This document shows positions 56,036 through 64,000 of a stretch of 64,000 bases of DNA, one piece after another; within the stretch, counting starts at the first letter, position 1; every line of letters starts with the position of its first letter. The translations under genes were made by a program, and so were the position numbers. The notes beneath the pieces were generated by a model, which was not told the DNA's origin, searched no databases, and saw only the letters and a program-made list of their open reading frames with translations. The stretch covers positions 218,011 through 282,010 of the forward strand of contig NZ_ATHI01000031.1 in the NCBI RefSeq assembly GCF_000422245.1, given 5' to 3'. The stretch comes from Alkalidesulfovibrio alkalitolerans DSM 16529 (lineage in GTDB: Bacteria > Desulfobacterota > Desulfovibrionia > Desulfovibrionales > Desulfovibrionaceae).

Positions 56036-56861
56036 GGCGATCAAAACTCCTTGATTCGTGGTGATCGAAAATTGTTCCCTGGCCCCGTTCCTCGACCGCG
56101 CAAGGGCCGGGGGCCGCGTCGAAACCAAGCGATCGTGGATCGCGACTTCCCCGATCAGGCGACGACGAAGTCGCTTCTATACCTTCGGAGTTCCTTTTGG
56201 CAAGAAAATTATACTGCTAAAGTGTATTTTAGATAAAAGTAGTATTGGGGGGCGGGTAGGGGGCAAAAAAATCATTCAAAAACATGGAATTTGGGAGGTT
56301 ACAAGGTTCTTGGGGAGGGGGGCGAGTGGCTACCACAGGAATGTCCAGGTGGGATATTCGCCGGGTGTTCGTCCGATTTTTTTTCTTTATCTTATTATTT
56401 CAGACAATTGTAAAATTCATGCCGGTGTGGTCGGCAATTTGAAGACTTGTTCAGCTTTTGGGGGCAATCTCGGGCGTATTTTGCGACTTTGATTTGTGAT
56501 TTTTTGCCCAAATCGATATGCCGGCATTCCTCGTCGATGGGGCATGGGGGCATTGGGCAGCGTAACTGTCCGTGGGTTCTGGTAAAGCTAAGTTCTCGAA
56601 TTCATACTGCTTAAATATACATAAGAGATGCCTTGGTACGGTGGTATGGTTGCGGAGACGTTGTGGGCATGATAGGGGATCAAAGCCTTGCAGGAGATTG
56701 CGAAATGACCTGAACAACCAGCCGATTTTGTGTGGTTCGACTGGGGTTCAGGATGCAGGGGTGTTGGGGTGATCGGCGCGTGGTGCGGCCGACCCTCCAA
56801 GTTGTAGTGGAAAGTGTGTGTGTGGGTTTTTATTGGTCGAGGTCAAGCAAGGGAGCCTTTC
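56036..56861. other. 826-bp divergent intergenic region between sqr and hmcA
   Basis: No supported gene. The region is AT-richer than the rest of the window, especially at about 56180-56240 and 56370-56420, which is unusual here. It must carry the promoters for both the leftward sqr block and the rightward hmc operon. A candidate sqr promoter is listed separately; I see no convincing hmc promoter pair and no clear palindromic operator. Confidence 0.7.
56176..56203 (-). promoter_or_regulatory. Candidate sigma-70 promoter for the sqr block
   Basis: On the minus strand, TTGCCA (plus 56198-56203) and TATAGA (plus 56176-56181) are 16 bases apart, 4 of 6 and 5 of 6 matches to consensus. It would give a leader of about 135 bases ahead of sqr. 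It lies in the AT-rich part of the divergent region. Confidence 0.45.
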
Positions 56862-58595
56862 ATGAAGAAGAAAACCGTTGCGCTCTTGTGCTCCTTGTTC
56901 GCAGCCGCGTTCTTCCTGGCCGGATTCATCGGCTCGGAAGCGGTCGGCAGCGCGGGAGAGGGCGGCCAGGTGGACAAGGGACGGGCGGATGTCATCGCCA
57001 TCGACGCGCTGACCCGTTTCGGTCCTCTTGAGGAATCCGTGGTCATGTTCATGCACGACAAACACACCGAAGCCCTCGCCAAGCGCCCGGAGTGGAGCGA
57101 GAAGGGCTGTTTGACGTGCCATCCGGCCGACGAGAAGGGCAAGATGACCTTGGATTTTATGAAGCCACTGGGCGATTCCAAGGTTGAGGCGAAGAACATT
57201 TATCACGATGGTTGCATCAACTGTCACGTCGATCTGGTCAAGGCCGGCGAGAAGAGCGGGCCCACGGCCGAAGCTTGTCGCAACTGTCACCGTCTGGACC
57301 ATGGTCTGGAGATCGAGTCCCTTCCCGTGACCGTCGATCGCAGCTTGCACTATCGTCACACCAAGATCTACGCCGATGACAAACAGAAGTGCGGCGTGTG
57401 CCACCATCAGTGGGACGAAACGGCCGGTAAGGTTGTGCCCGCAGTCGAGGAGAAGGACGTTCCCGGCGCGTGCGTTTACTGCCACAAGGCCGAACCGACC
57501 GTGATCGAAGGGCCCAAGCCCGTCACGGTCCGTAGTCTGCGTAAGGCATCGCACGGCGAGTGCGTGGCCTGCCACCTGGAGCGTACAACCGAACCCAACA
57601 GCACTATCAAGGCTCCCTTCGATTGTGCCGGTTGCCACTCCGCATCCGCGCAGGAGCAGATCGCCGAGCGCAACAAGAAAGCTGCCATCGAAGCGAGGGA
57701 AGACGCCCTCAGGATCAAGCGTGGCCAGCCTGACGCCGCTTTGGTCAGGGGCAGCGTGGAATTTTCGCCCGAAGTCAAGGTGCTGCCCATGGGCGTTGTA
57801 CCTTTCAACCATAAGGCTCACGAGGACAAGGTCTCGACCTGTGTCGCCTGCCACCATGCCAGCCTCGACTCGTGCAGCAGCGCCTGCCACACAGTCGTCG
57901 GCGACGCCAAGGGCGGCTTCATCGGCCTTGAGCAGGCTATGCATGATAGGAACGCCACGCAAAGCTGCGTCGGCTGCCATACGCAACTGCAGCAGGATCA
58001 GAGCTGCATCGGCTGCCATGGGCTCATGCCCGGCAAGCCCGCCGTTACCGAGGCGACCTGCGCTCCCTGCCATCTCAAGATCGACACGGCCATGCTGGCC
58101 GGGGTGAAATCGCAAGAGGACAGCCAAGCCTTGGCCCAGATGCTCATCAGGGCCAGACCCGCTCCGCATGTGCTCAAGGCCGAGGACGTCCCGGACATCG
58201 TGACCATCGACGCCCTGGTCGACAAGTACGAGGCCTCGAAGCTGCCGCATCGCAGGATCGTTTTCGCCATGCTCGACCGCATCAAGGACGACGATCTGGC
58301 CAAGACGTTCCACGCTGCCGAATTCGCGGTCTGCGCGAGCTGCCATCACAACTCGCCCCCGTCGAAGAATCCTCCCAAATGCGCGAGCTGCCATCCGGCC
58401 AAGACGGGTGGCGACGCCACCGGGCGTCCGGGACTCATGGCGGCCTACCATGGCCAGTGCATGGGGTGCCACACCATGATGGGCATCGAGGGCAAGGTCT
58501 ACAGCCAGTCGCCCGACGCCAAGCCGGTTCCGGCGGCGACGGATTGCACCGGCTGCCACAAGGAACGCACCGGCGTTTCGGTCGAGAAGAAGTAG
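56862..58595 (+). CDS. hmcA: High-molecular-weight multiheme cytochrome c HmcA (16 hemes)
   Basis: Periplasmic cytochrome that accepts electrons from cytochrome c3 and passes them to the Hmc membrane complex. The 577-residue precursor has a signal peptide (hydrophobic core about residues 5-24). I count 15 CXXCH motifs (among them CLTCH, CINCH, CRNCH, CGVCH, CVYCH, CAPCH, CMGCH, CTGCH) plus one CSSACH, a CX3CH variant, giving 16 potential heme sites. ATG 56862 has AAGGGAG upstream. Length and heme number match HmcA of Desulfovibrio. HmcB begins 10 bp downstream. Confidence 0.96.
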   Translation: MKKKTVALLCSLFAAAFFLAGFIGSEAVGSAGEGGQVDKGRADVIAIDALTRFGPLEESVVMFMHDKHTEALAKRPEWSEKGCLTCHPADEKGKMTLDFMKPLGDSKVEAKNIYHDGCINCHVDLVKAGEKSGPTAEACRNCHRLDHGLEIESLPVTVDRSLHYRHTKIYADDKQKCGVCHHQWDETAGKVVPAVEEKDVPGACVYCHKAEPTVIEGPKPVTVRSLRKASHGECVACHLERTTEPNSTIKAPFDCAGCHSASAQEQIAERNKKAAIEAREDALRIKRGQPDAALVRGSVEFSPEVKVLPMGVVPFNHKAHEDKVSTCVACHHASLDSCSSACHTVVGDAKGGFIGLEQAMHDRNATQSCVGCHTQLQQDQSCIGCHGLMPGKPAVTEATCAPCHLKIDTAMLAGVKSQEDSQALAQMLIRARPAPHVLKAEDVPDIVTIDALVDKYEASKLPHRRIVFAMLDRIKDDDLAKTFHAAEFAVCASCHHNSPPSKNPPKCASCHPAKTGGDATGRPGLMAAYHGQCMGCHTMMGIEGKVYSQSPDAKPVPAATDCTGCHKERTGVSVEKK

Positions 58596-58605
58596 CGGGG
58601 CGAAA

Positions 58606-59646
58606 ATGGAAAGACGTACTTTCCTCAAATTACTCGGTGGAACGGGACTGGGCGCTGCGGTGCCCAGCACCGCCAAGGCCGCGAGCGGCAAGGAATTCAC
58701 GGGCTACCCCGATGCCTCGGGCGTTCTTTTCGACGCCACGAAGTGCATTGGCTGCCGCAAGTGCGAGGCCGCCTGCAACGTTGTCAACGAAATGCCCGAA
58801 CCCGAGCGTCCGTTCGACGATCTCAAGGTTCTGGATGAAAGACGGCGCACGGACTTCTCGACCTACACGGTGGTCAACAAGTACTCCCCTGTTTCGGGGC
58901 GTCCGCCCGTGTTCGTCAAGAACCAGTGCAACCACTGCCAGGAACCGGCCTGTGCTTCGGCCTGTTTTGTCAAGGCGTTCACCAAGACACCCACAGGCGC
59001 GGTGATCTACAATGAAAAGGTCTGCGTCGGCTGTCGGTACTGCATGATCGCGTGTCCCTTCAGCGTTCCGACGTATGAATATCATTCGGCGCTCAACCCC
59101 CGGGTTCGCAAGTGCACGATGTGTCATCCGCGTCTGCTGGAAGGAAAGCTGCCCGGATGCGTCGAAGCCTGCCCCAAGGAGGCCCTCATCTTCGGCAAGC
59201 GGTCCGAACTCATCAAGATCGCCAGACGGCGCATCGAGAACGAGCCCGGAAAGTACGTCGATCACATCTACGGCGAACACGAGATGGGCGGTACGAACTG
59301 GCTATATTTGTCCGGCGCGCCATTTGAGAAAATCGGGCTGCGCGAGGACCTTGGGACGACCTCCGCCCCTGAATACACCGCCGGGGCGCTGGCTGCAGTT
59401 CCCGTGGTCGTTGGCCTTTGGCCGGTGCTCCTGACCGGCGTTTACGTCGTCTCCAAGCGTAAGGACCGCGTGGCCAGGGAAGAGCGGGAAGAGGCGGTGC
59501 GCGAAGCCGTAGCCAAGGCCGAAGCGCGCGCCGAACAGCGCGTGGCCGACGAACTGAAGAAGGCCGAAACCGCGCACAAGCGTCAACTCGACGCCGAAAT
59601 CCGCAAGGCTCTCGAAAAAGCCGCGCAGCAAGAGAAACAGGAGTAG
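58606..59646 (+). CDS. hmcB: Hmc complex iron-sulfur subunit HmcB
   Basis: Membrane-anchored periplasmic Fe-S protein that links HmcA to the membrane subunits. The 346-residue protein begins with a Tat-like signal ([14 protein letters not shown]), then ferredoxin-type cysteine groups [38 protein letters not shown] and [21 protein letters not shown], enough for four 4Fe-4S clusters. A C-terminal hydrophobic segment is followed by a highly charged coiled-coil tail rich in Lys, Glu and Ala. It is close to HmcC (10 bp). Confidence 0.95.
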   Translation: MERRTFLKLLGGTGLGAAVPSTAKAASGKEFTGYPDASGVLFDATKCIGCRKCEAACNVVNEMPEPERPFDDLKVLDERRRTDFSTYTVVNKYSPVSGRPPVFVKNQCNHCQEPACASACFVKAFTKTPTGAVIYNEKVCVGCRYCMIACPFSVPTYEYHSALNPRVRKCTMCHPRLLEGKLPGCVEACPKEALIFGKRSELIKIARRRIENEPGKYVDHIYGEHEMGGTNWLYLSGAPFEKIGLREDLGTTSAPEYTAGALAAVPVVVGLWPVLLTGVYVVSKRKDRVAREEREEAVREAVAKAEARAEQRVADELKKAETAHKRQLDAEIRKALEKAAQQEKQE

Positions 59647-59656
59647 GAGGCCGTCG

Positions 59657-60826
59657 ATGTCGCATCCGGAACAAACGAAATCGGGGCTTACCCCCTTTAC
59701 CGTGGTCGGCGGGTTCATCCTCCTGCTCGGCTTGGTCGTCACGGTGCTGCGCTTTACTGGCGGACTCGGAGCCGTGACCAATCTTGACGACAACAACCCC
59801 TGGGGTGTGTGGATCGCCTTTGACCTGCTGTGCGGCGTCGCGCTCGCGGCGGGTGGCTATACCACATCTGCGGCCTGCTACATCTTCGGGCTCAAGCGCT
59901 ACCACGGCGCGGTCAGGCCGGCCATTCTCACGGCCTTCCTCGGCTACGCCCTGGTGGTCTTCGCCCTGCATTATGACGTCGGTCAGCCTTGGAGGCTGCC
60001 GTACCCCATCTTCGTCTCCCAGGGCACCACGTCGCTGCTCTTCGAAGTGGGCTTGTGCGTCTTCCTCTACCTGACCGTGCTCTTCATCGAGTTCAGCCCC
60101 GCCGCTCTCGAGTGGCTGGGACGGAAGAAGGTGCGGGATCTGGTCGTCCGCCTCACGCTGCTGCTGACGATCTTCGGCGTGGTCCTCTCGACCCTGCACC
60201 AGTCGTCGCTCGGCGCTCTCTTCCTCATAGCGCCGTCAAAGCTGCATCCCCTCTGGTACTCCTCGTATCTGCCCCTGTTCTTCTTCGTCTCGAGCATGTT
60301 CGCGGGCATGTCCATGGTCATATTCGAGAGCACGCTCTCGCACCGGCACTTCCATCACAAGATGGACAAGGATCATCTCGACTCCTCGGACCTGGTCGCG
60401 TTCGGCTTCTCCAAGGCCGCCTGCGTGATCATGTGCGGCTATCTGGCGCTGAAGCTCTTCGGCTTGGCCATGGACGGCAACTGGCACTACCTCGGTACTG
60501 GCTGGGGATCCTGGTTCCTGTTCGAACTGCTCGGCTTCGTGGCGCTTCCCGCGCTGCTCTACGCCATCGGCGCCCGCGAGCGGAACTTGATCATTATCCG
60601 CTGGGCCGCCGTTCTCGGTGTGCTGGGCATCGTGCTCAACCGCTTCAACGTGAGCTTGGTGGCCTTCAACTACCACCTGCCTTCCTCGGACAGGTATTTC
60701 CCGCACTGGATGGAGATCGTCATCTCGCTCTTCATCGTTACCGTGGGCGTGTTTGTCTTCAGATTCGTGGTCACCAGGATGCCCATCTTCCATGAGCACC
60801 CCGAATACAAGGAATCCCACCACTAG
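59657..60826 (+). CDS. hmcC: Hmc complex membrane subunit HmcC (NrfD-like)
   Basis: Polytopic quinone-interacting membrane subunit. The 389-residue protein has about ten hydrophobic segments, in the pattern of the NrfD/PsrC family, with FTVVGGFILLLGLVVTVL at the start and WGVWIAFDLLCGVALAAGG typical of the family. It would carry electrons between HmcB and the quinone pool or transmembrane HmcF. Small HmcD follows 18 bp later. Confidence 0.95.
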   Translation: MSHPEQTKSGLTPFTVVGGFILLLGLVVTVLRFTGGLGAVTNLDDNNPWGVWIAFDLLCGVALAAGGYTTSAACYIFGLKRYHGAVRPAILTAFLGYALVVFALHYDVGQPWRLPYPIFVSQGTTSLLFEVGLCVFLYLTVLFIEFSPAALEWLGRKKVRDLVVRLTLLLTIFGVVLSTLHQSSLGALFLIAPSKLHPLWYSSYLPLFFFVSSMFAGMSMVIFESTLSHRHFHHKMDKDHLDSSDLVAFGFSKAACVIMCGYLALKLFGLAMDGNWHYLGTGWGSWFLFELLGFVALPALLYAIGARERNLIIIRWAAVLGVLGIVLNRFNVSLVAFNYHLPSSDRYFPHWMEIVISLFIVTVGVFVFRFVVTRMPIFHEHPEYKESHH

Positions 60827-60844
60827 CGGTGGGGGAGGTTCACC

Positions 60845-61009
60845 ATGTTCTATACGCTGCACGACTTCATGCTCCACAGCAAGGGACTGACTTACGTCCT
60901 CATGGGGCTCGTCCTGGTCGCCATGGTCGGCGTGTGGGTATTCCTTCTCGACAGAAGCGAGGAAGACCACGAACGCTTCAACATCAAGCACGGCGGTCAC
61001 GACGACTAG
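60845..61009 (+). CDS. hmcD: Hmc complex small subunit HmcD
   Basis: A 54-residue protein with one membrane segment (LTYVLMGLVLVAMVGVWVF) and a charged tail (EEDHERFNIKHGGHDD). It is placed between HmcC and HmcE, as in the hmc operon of Desulfovibrio, and its size fits. ATG 60845 has GGGGGAGG upstream. It was too short for a simple ORF search. Confidence 0.88.
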   Translation: MFYTLHDFMLHSKGLTYVLMGLVLVAMVGVWVFLLDRSEEDHERFNIKHGGHDD

Positions 61010-61027
61010 CCTGGGGGAGAATCGGAT

Positions 61028-61705
61028 ATGTACAGCTTTCTTACCGGCCCCATGCTTTGGATCGCCTTCCTGGTGTTCTTCGTCGGCCTTGGCGTCCGTG
61101 TCGTGCTCTACGTGCGCGGTCTGAGCTGGCAGCTCGATCGCGTGGCTTACGGGCACTTCCGAGGCCAAGGCTTCTTGTGGGCGCTTAAGTCGATCCTTTT
61201 CTGGCTGATACCTTACAAGCCCAAGTGCTGGCAGAAGAATCCTGTCTTTTCGGCGATGTTCTTCCTGTTCCACATCGGCTTGGTTTTCGTGCCCATCTTC
61301 CTTTATGCGCACGTTATGCTCATCGAGCGCGCCTGGGGCGTTTCCTGGCCCACGCTGCCGACCGCCGTCGCGGATGCGTTGGTCGTGATGGCCATCATAG
61401 CGGGCGTTTTTCTGGCCATCCGCCGGATCGCCCTGCCTGAGGTGCGAATTCTGACCACCCCGCACGACTGGTTCATTCTCATCCTGAGCCTGTCCGTGCT
61501 CGCCACCGGATTCCTTTCCGCCACGCAGCAGACGAGCGGGGATGGATGGCTCCTGGCCCATGTGGCCCTGGCCGAGGCCCTCTTGATCGCCGCTCCGTTC
61601 ACGAAGCTGTCCCACATCGCGCTCTTTTTCTGTACCAGGGCGCAGATCGGTATGGACTTCGGTATCAAGCGCGGTGGCATGAAGGGCCGGGGTATCGTTT
61701 GGTAA
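61028..61705 (+). CDS. hmcE: Hmc complex membrane subunit HmcE
   Basis: A 225-residue membrane protein with about five hydrophobic segments, resembling the heme b-type NarI-like subunit of Hmc/Dsr complexes. Conserved histidines are visible in FHIGLVFVPIFLYAHV and LLAHVALAEALL and could be heme b ligands. It follows HmcD by 18 bp and precedes HmcF by 30 bp. Confidence 0.93.
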   Translation: MYSFLTGPMLWIAFLVFFVGLGVRVVLYVRGLSWQLDRVAYGHFRGQGFLWALKSILFWLIPYKPKCWQKNPVFSAMFFLFHIGLVFVPIFLYAHVMLIERAWGVSWPTLPTAVADALVVMAIIAGVFLAIRRIALPEVRILTTPHDWFILILSLSVLATGFLSATQQTSGDGWLLAHVALAEALLIAAPFTKLSHIALFFCTRAQIGMDFGIKRGGMKGRGIVW

Positions 61706-61735
61706 CCCGCGAGAAGCGAGACGAGGAGATCTGTC

Positions 61736-63136
61736 ATGCCTGAAGGCGTTTATTGCAACAGAAAGCCCATTCAGAACGATACGGAGCTCAAGGCGCTTCT
61801 CGCGGACACGAGGGGACGCCAGTACTACGAGGAGATGAAATCCCTCGACGTGGACAAAGACAAGCTCCGCACGACGCTCAAAAACACGTTCAAGTCGCGT
61901 CTCAAGACGTGGCTGGACATCTGCGCCCGCTGCGGCATGTGCGCGGACAGTTGCTTTCTGTATCTGGTCAACAACCGCGATCCCAAACAGGTGCCGTCCT
62001 ACAAGATCCAGTCCACGCTTGGCGAGATCGTGCGCCGCAACGGCGACGTGGACAACGCCTTCATGCACTATGCCATGGAGGTTGCCTGGTCCAAGTGCAC
62101 CTGCTGCAACCGCTGCGCCCAGTACTGTCCGCACGGCATCGATATCGGCGTGATGATGAGCTACACACGCGGCATCCTCAATTCGCAGGGCTTTGTTCCC
62201 TGGGAGCTCAAGATCGGTGCTGGCATGCACCGCGTCTATCGCGCCCAGATGGACGTCACCCCCGAGGAGTGGGTGGAGACCTGCGAGTGGATGGCGGAAG
62301 AGCAGCAGGACGAGTGGCCTGGGCTTGAGATTCCCGTCGACAAGGAAGACGCGGATATCATGTACACTTGCAACGCCCGCGAGCCCAAGCACTATCCGGA
62401 GGACCTGGCCGAGGCGGCCATCCTCTTCCACATCGCGGGCGAGAACTGGACCGTTCCGAGCAGGGGATGGGAGCAGACCTCGCTGTCGCTTTTCGCGGGC
62501 GACTGGGAAGCCTGCAAGATGCAGGTCATGGAAGTGTATGCGGCCATGGAGCGCCTGCGTCCAAAGCGCATGGTGGGCACCGAGTGCGGCCACGCGCACC
62601 GGGCCACGGTCATCGAAGGGCCATACTGGGCGGGAAGGCCTGACGGCCAGCCGCCCGTGCCCTGCATCCACTACGTCGAATGGGTTGCCGAGGCGCTACG
62701 CACCGGAAAGCTGAAGATCGATCCGACCAAGCGCCTCAAGGTGCCCGTCACCTACCAGGACTCCTGCAACTACATCCGCAACTACGGTCTCGCGGAAATC
62801 GGCCGCGAAATCCTGAGCTACATCGTCGAGCCCGGCTATTTCATCGAAATGACCCCCAACAAAGAGCACAACTACTGCTGCGGCGGTGGCGGCGGGTTCA
62901 ACGGCATCGGCATGTTCCGGCCGCAACGCAACAGGGCGCTTCTGATGAAGCGTGAGCAGATTCTGGCAACCGGTGCAAAGACTGTGATTTCGCCCTGCCA
63001 CAACTGCTGGGACGCCATCCGCGACCTGGAGGAAGAGTACCCGATCGGCATCTCCTGGTCCTTCCTCAAGCCTTTGCTTCTGAGCATGGTCATCGTGCCC
63101 GAGCATCTCAAGCCCAAGGAAGAGGACGAGGAATAG
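61736..63136 (+). CDS. hmcF: Hmc complex iron-sulfur subunit HmcF (CCG-domain)
   Basis: Cytoplasmic Fe-S subunit at the inner face of the membrane. The 466-residue protein has two ferredoxin-like cysteine groups, [11 protein letters not shown] and [12 protein letters not shown], and C-terminal CCG-type motifs including YCCGGGGGF and SPCHNCWD, typical of the HdrD/GlpC-like group that binds special 4Fe-4S clusters. It ends the hmc operon. Its product would pass electrons to cytoplasmic acceptors during H2-driven sulfate reduction. Confidence 0.96.
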   Translation: MPEGVYCNRKPIQNDTELKALLADTRGRQYYEEMKSLDVDKDKLRTTLKNTFKSRLKTWLDICARCGMCADSCFLYLVNNRDPKQVPSYKIQSTLGEIVRRNGDVDNAFMHYAMEVAWSKCTCCNRCAQYCPHGIDIGVMMSYTRGILNSQGFVPWELKIGAGMHRVYRAQMDVTPEEWVETCEWMAEEQQDEWPGLEIPVDKEDADIMYTCNAREPKHYPEDLAEAAILFHIAGENWTVPSRGWEQTSLSLFAGDWEACKMQVMEVYAAMERLRPKRMVGTECGHAHRATVIEGPYWAGRPDGQPPVPCIHYVEWVAEALRTGKLKIDPTKRLKVPVTYQDSCNYIRNYGLAEIGREILSYIVEPGYFIEMTPNKEHNYCCGGGGGFNGIGMFRPQRNRALLMKREQILATGAKTVISPCHNCWDAIRDLEEEYPIGISWSFLKPLLLSMVIVPEHLKPKEEDEE

Positions 63137-63186
63137 TCCGAAGGGCCGCCTCCGCGTGAAGAACACCTCGCACGCAACGTATCGAG

Positions 63187-63220
63187 CGGGGACGACGGAA
63201 ACGTCGTCCCCGTTTTTTTT
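63187..63220 (+). terminator. Terminator of the hmc operon
   Basis: CGGGGACGACG (63187-63197) pairs perfectly with CGTCGTCCCCG (63202-63212) around a GAAA tetraloop and is followed by eight T residues (63213-63220). One of the strongest terminators in the window. Confidence 0.95.
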
Positions 63221-63320
63221 GGAGTGCCTCGCTGGGGCTGCTGCGGGCGGGGAACGACGTGTGGATGGAAAGATCGTAAGGAAGGATGTTTTGGACGCAA
63301 AGGTGACGGAAGTTGGGCGG

Positions 63321-63791
63321 TCAGTTCAGGTCGAGGATCTTTCCCCCCTTGTTTCCGCCGGGACAGGCGCGCGGGAATGCGCCGGAGCGGGCTTGATCAA
63401 TGAGATCGGCCAGCGTGAATGTGTTCAGTTTCTCGAACATGGCACTGCTGGCGTCCATCCAGAGCATTCGGGTGATGCATTTGTCAGACATCTCGCAATG
63501 ATCGCTCGACGTGCCGCAATCAACGAGACAACTGTCGCCTTCCAAAAGCTTGATGACTTCCCCCAGGGAGATGCTCTCCGGGGGCATGGCGATGGAATGG
63601 CCGCCTTTCTTTCCGCGAGTGCTGGTAAGATAACCCGCCTTGCGCAGTATCTGAGCGATATGTTCAAGATATTTCACGGAAATTTTTTGTCTTTCCGCAG
63701 TGTCCTGGATGCGGACGGGGCCGTCCTTGTCGTTGAGGGCGATGTCGAGCAGCAGTCGCGTCCCATAACGGCTTTTGGTGGAAAGTCTCAT
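63321..63791 (-). CDS. Rrf2-family transcriptional regulator
   Basis: A 156-residue DNA-binding regulator with an N-terminal winged helix: MRLSTKSRYGTRLLLDIAL, SVKYLEHIAQILRKAGYL and STRGKKGGHSIA. Cysteines C88, C92, C99 and C105 lie in a cluster (SCLVDCGTSSDHC, then DKC), the position that holds an Fe-S cluster in IscR/NsrR-type members. In Desulfovibrio vulgaris rrf2 is the last gene of the hmc operon and represses it; here a gene of this family is convergent with hmc instead. ATG 63791 is chosen; the frame is open to 63836. It could respond to iron, oxygen or NO. Confidence 0.9.
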   Translation of the reverse strand: MRLSTKSRYGTRLLLDIALNDKDGPVRIQDTAERQKISVKYLEHIAQILRKAGYLTSTRGKKGGHSIAMPPESISLGEVIKLLEGDSCLVDCGTSSDHCEMSDKCITRMLWMDASSAMFEKLNTFTLADLIDQARSGAFPRACPGGNKGGKILDLN

Positions 63792-63795
63792 CTCG

Positions 63796-63807
63796 ACCTC
63801 ATGAGGT
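63796..63807 (-). promoter_or_regulatory. Perfect 12-bp palindrome ahead of the Rrf2 gene
   Basis: ACCTCATGAGGT is a perfect palindrome 4 bp before the Rrf2 start codon. It overlaps the likely ribosome-binding site, so it could be an autoregulatory operator. A short palindrome may also be chance. Confidence 0.3.
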
Positions 63808-63864
63808 TGAAACGTAAAAAAGATCGGCGACGCCATCTGATGCTATGGAGTGTATCGTTAGCGT

Positions 63865-64000
63865 ATGAACCAGAGGAGCGCAATAGGGTTTAATTCACAA
63901 GCGGCGAGCCTGAAAAAGGCGAAAAATCACAAGCGGCGTGTGAGCGGCCCCGACGTCGCCGTGTCGGTTATGGGCAAACCGGGCAAGAGCGCCGGGACGG
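63865..64000 (+). other. Right-edge region with a possible partial reading frame and a direct repeat
   Basis: An ATG at 63865 opens a frame that runs to the window end (at least 45 codons, starting MNQRSAIGFNSQAAS), but it has no ribosome site I trust and no known motif. A 12-base direct repeat, TCACAAGCGGCG, occurs at 63895-63906 and 63927-63938. On the minus strand an open frame ends in TTGTGA near the repeat and could be the end of a leftward gene outside the window. I cannot decide. Confidence 0.25.

Noticed and set aside
60236..62671. 811-codon minus-strand open frame opposite hmcC to hmcF
   Set aside because: It mirrors four well-supported hmc genes, is rich in His/Glu/Arg in a way typical of antisense GC-rich DNA, and has no start context.

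Overview
The window reads as one contiguous stretch of a GC-rich (roughly 60 percent) chromosome from a sulfate-reducing member of the Desulfovibrionaceae or a close relative. The lineage is inferred from a complete hmc operon (16-heme cytochrome HmcA plus HmcB-F), a periplasmic [NiFe] hydrogenase set, sulfide:quinone reductase and multi-PAS redox kinases. I see no phage, insertion sequence, CRISPR array, rRNA or tRNA, so this is mostly core chromosome with some lineage-specific modules.

Layout: (1) 1-1.4 kb, leftward tadA and purQ. (2) 1.6-11.9 kb, a long rightward run: pyrG, kdsA, kdsC, lptC, lptA, lptB (Kdo and LPS export), rpoN, hpf, ptsN, rapZ, then mannose-type PTS IIA, IIB and a IIC that needs a frameshift at a nine-T run. 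(3) 12-18.8 kb, an unknown protein, a class I adenylate cyclase with HEAT-like and pentapeptide-repeat extensions, a CheV and a BirA. (4) 18.9-26.3 kb, pyruvate carboxylase and a very large PEP-synthase-like enzyme, next to the BirA that would biotinylate the carboxylase. (5) 26.4-27.8 kb, a leftward M23 peptidase. (6) 28.3-31.9 kb, [NiFe] hydrogenase small and large subunits, maturation protease and HypC chaperone. (7) 31.9-49.1 kb, mainly housekeeping: CBS protein, pcm, DUF368, Mrp ATPase, pgsA, FtsB-like, TPR protein, lipoprotein, fbp, tsaD, trxA, trxB, bamD, a degenerate HisD-like protein, EF-G paralog, DUF2062, otsA, rsmA, HU and a small membrane protein. (8) 49.2-56.0 kb, a leftward block: sulfide:quinone reductase, DUF1641 protein, single-domain response regulator, receiver-PAS kinase and a membrane kinase whose periplasmic sensor has c-heme binding motifs. 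(9) 56.9-63.1 kb, hmcABCDEF, ending in a strong terminator. (10) A leftward Rrf2-family regulator closes the window.

How the parts may work together: periplasmic hydrogenase passes electrons from H2 into periplasmic cytochrome pools; Hmc carries electrons across the membrane; SQR feeds or drains the quinone pool from sulfide. The kinase block lies in the same direction as sqr and divergent from hmc, so it is a plausible redox-sensing controller of both. The PTS proteins, RpoN, PtsN, RapZ and the adenylate cyclase form a second candidate signalling block: the PTS set has no IID here and may be regulatory rather than a sugar importer. The most unusual items are the c-heme kinase with its Cys-rich PAS partner, the cyclase architecture, the PTS IIC slippage site and the enlarged PEP synthase.
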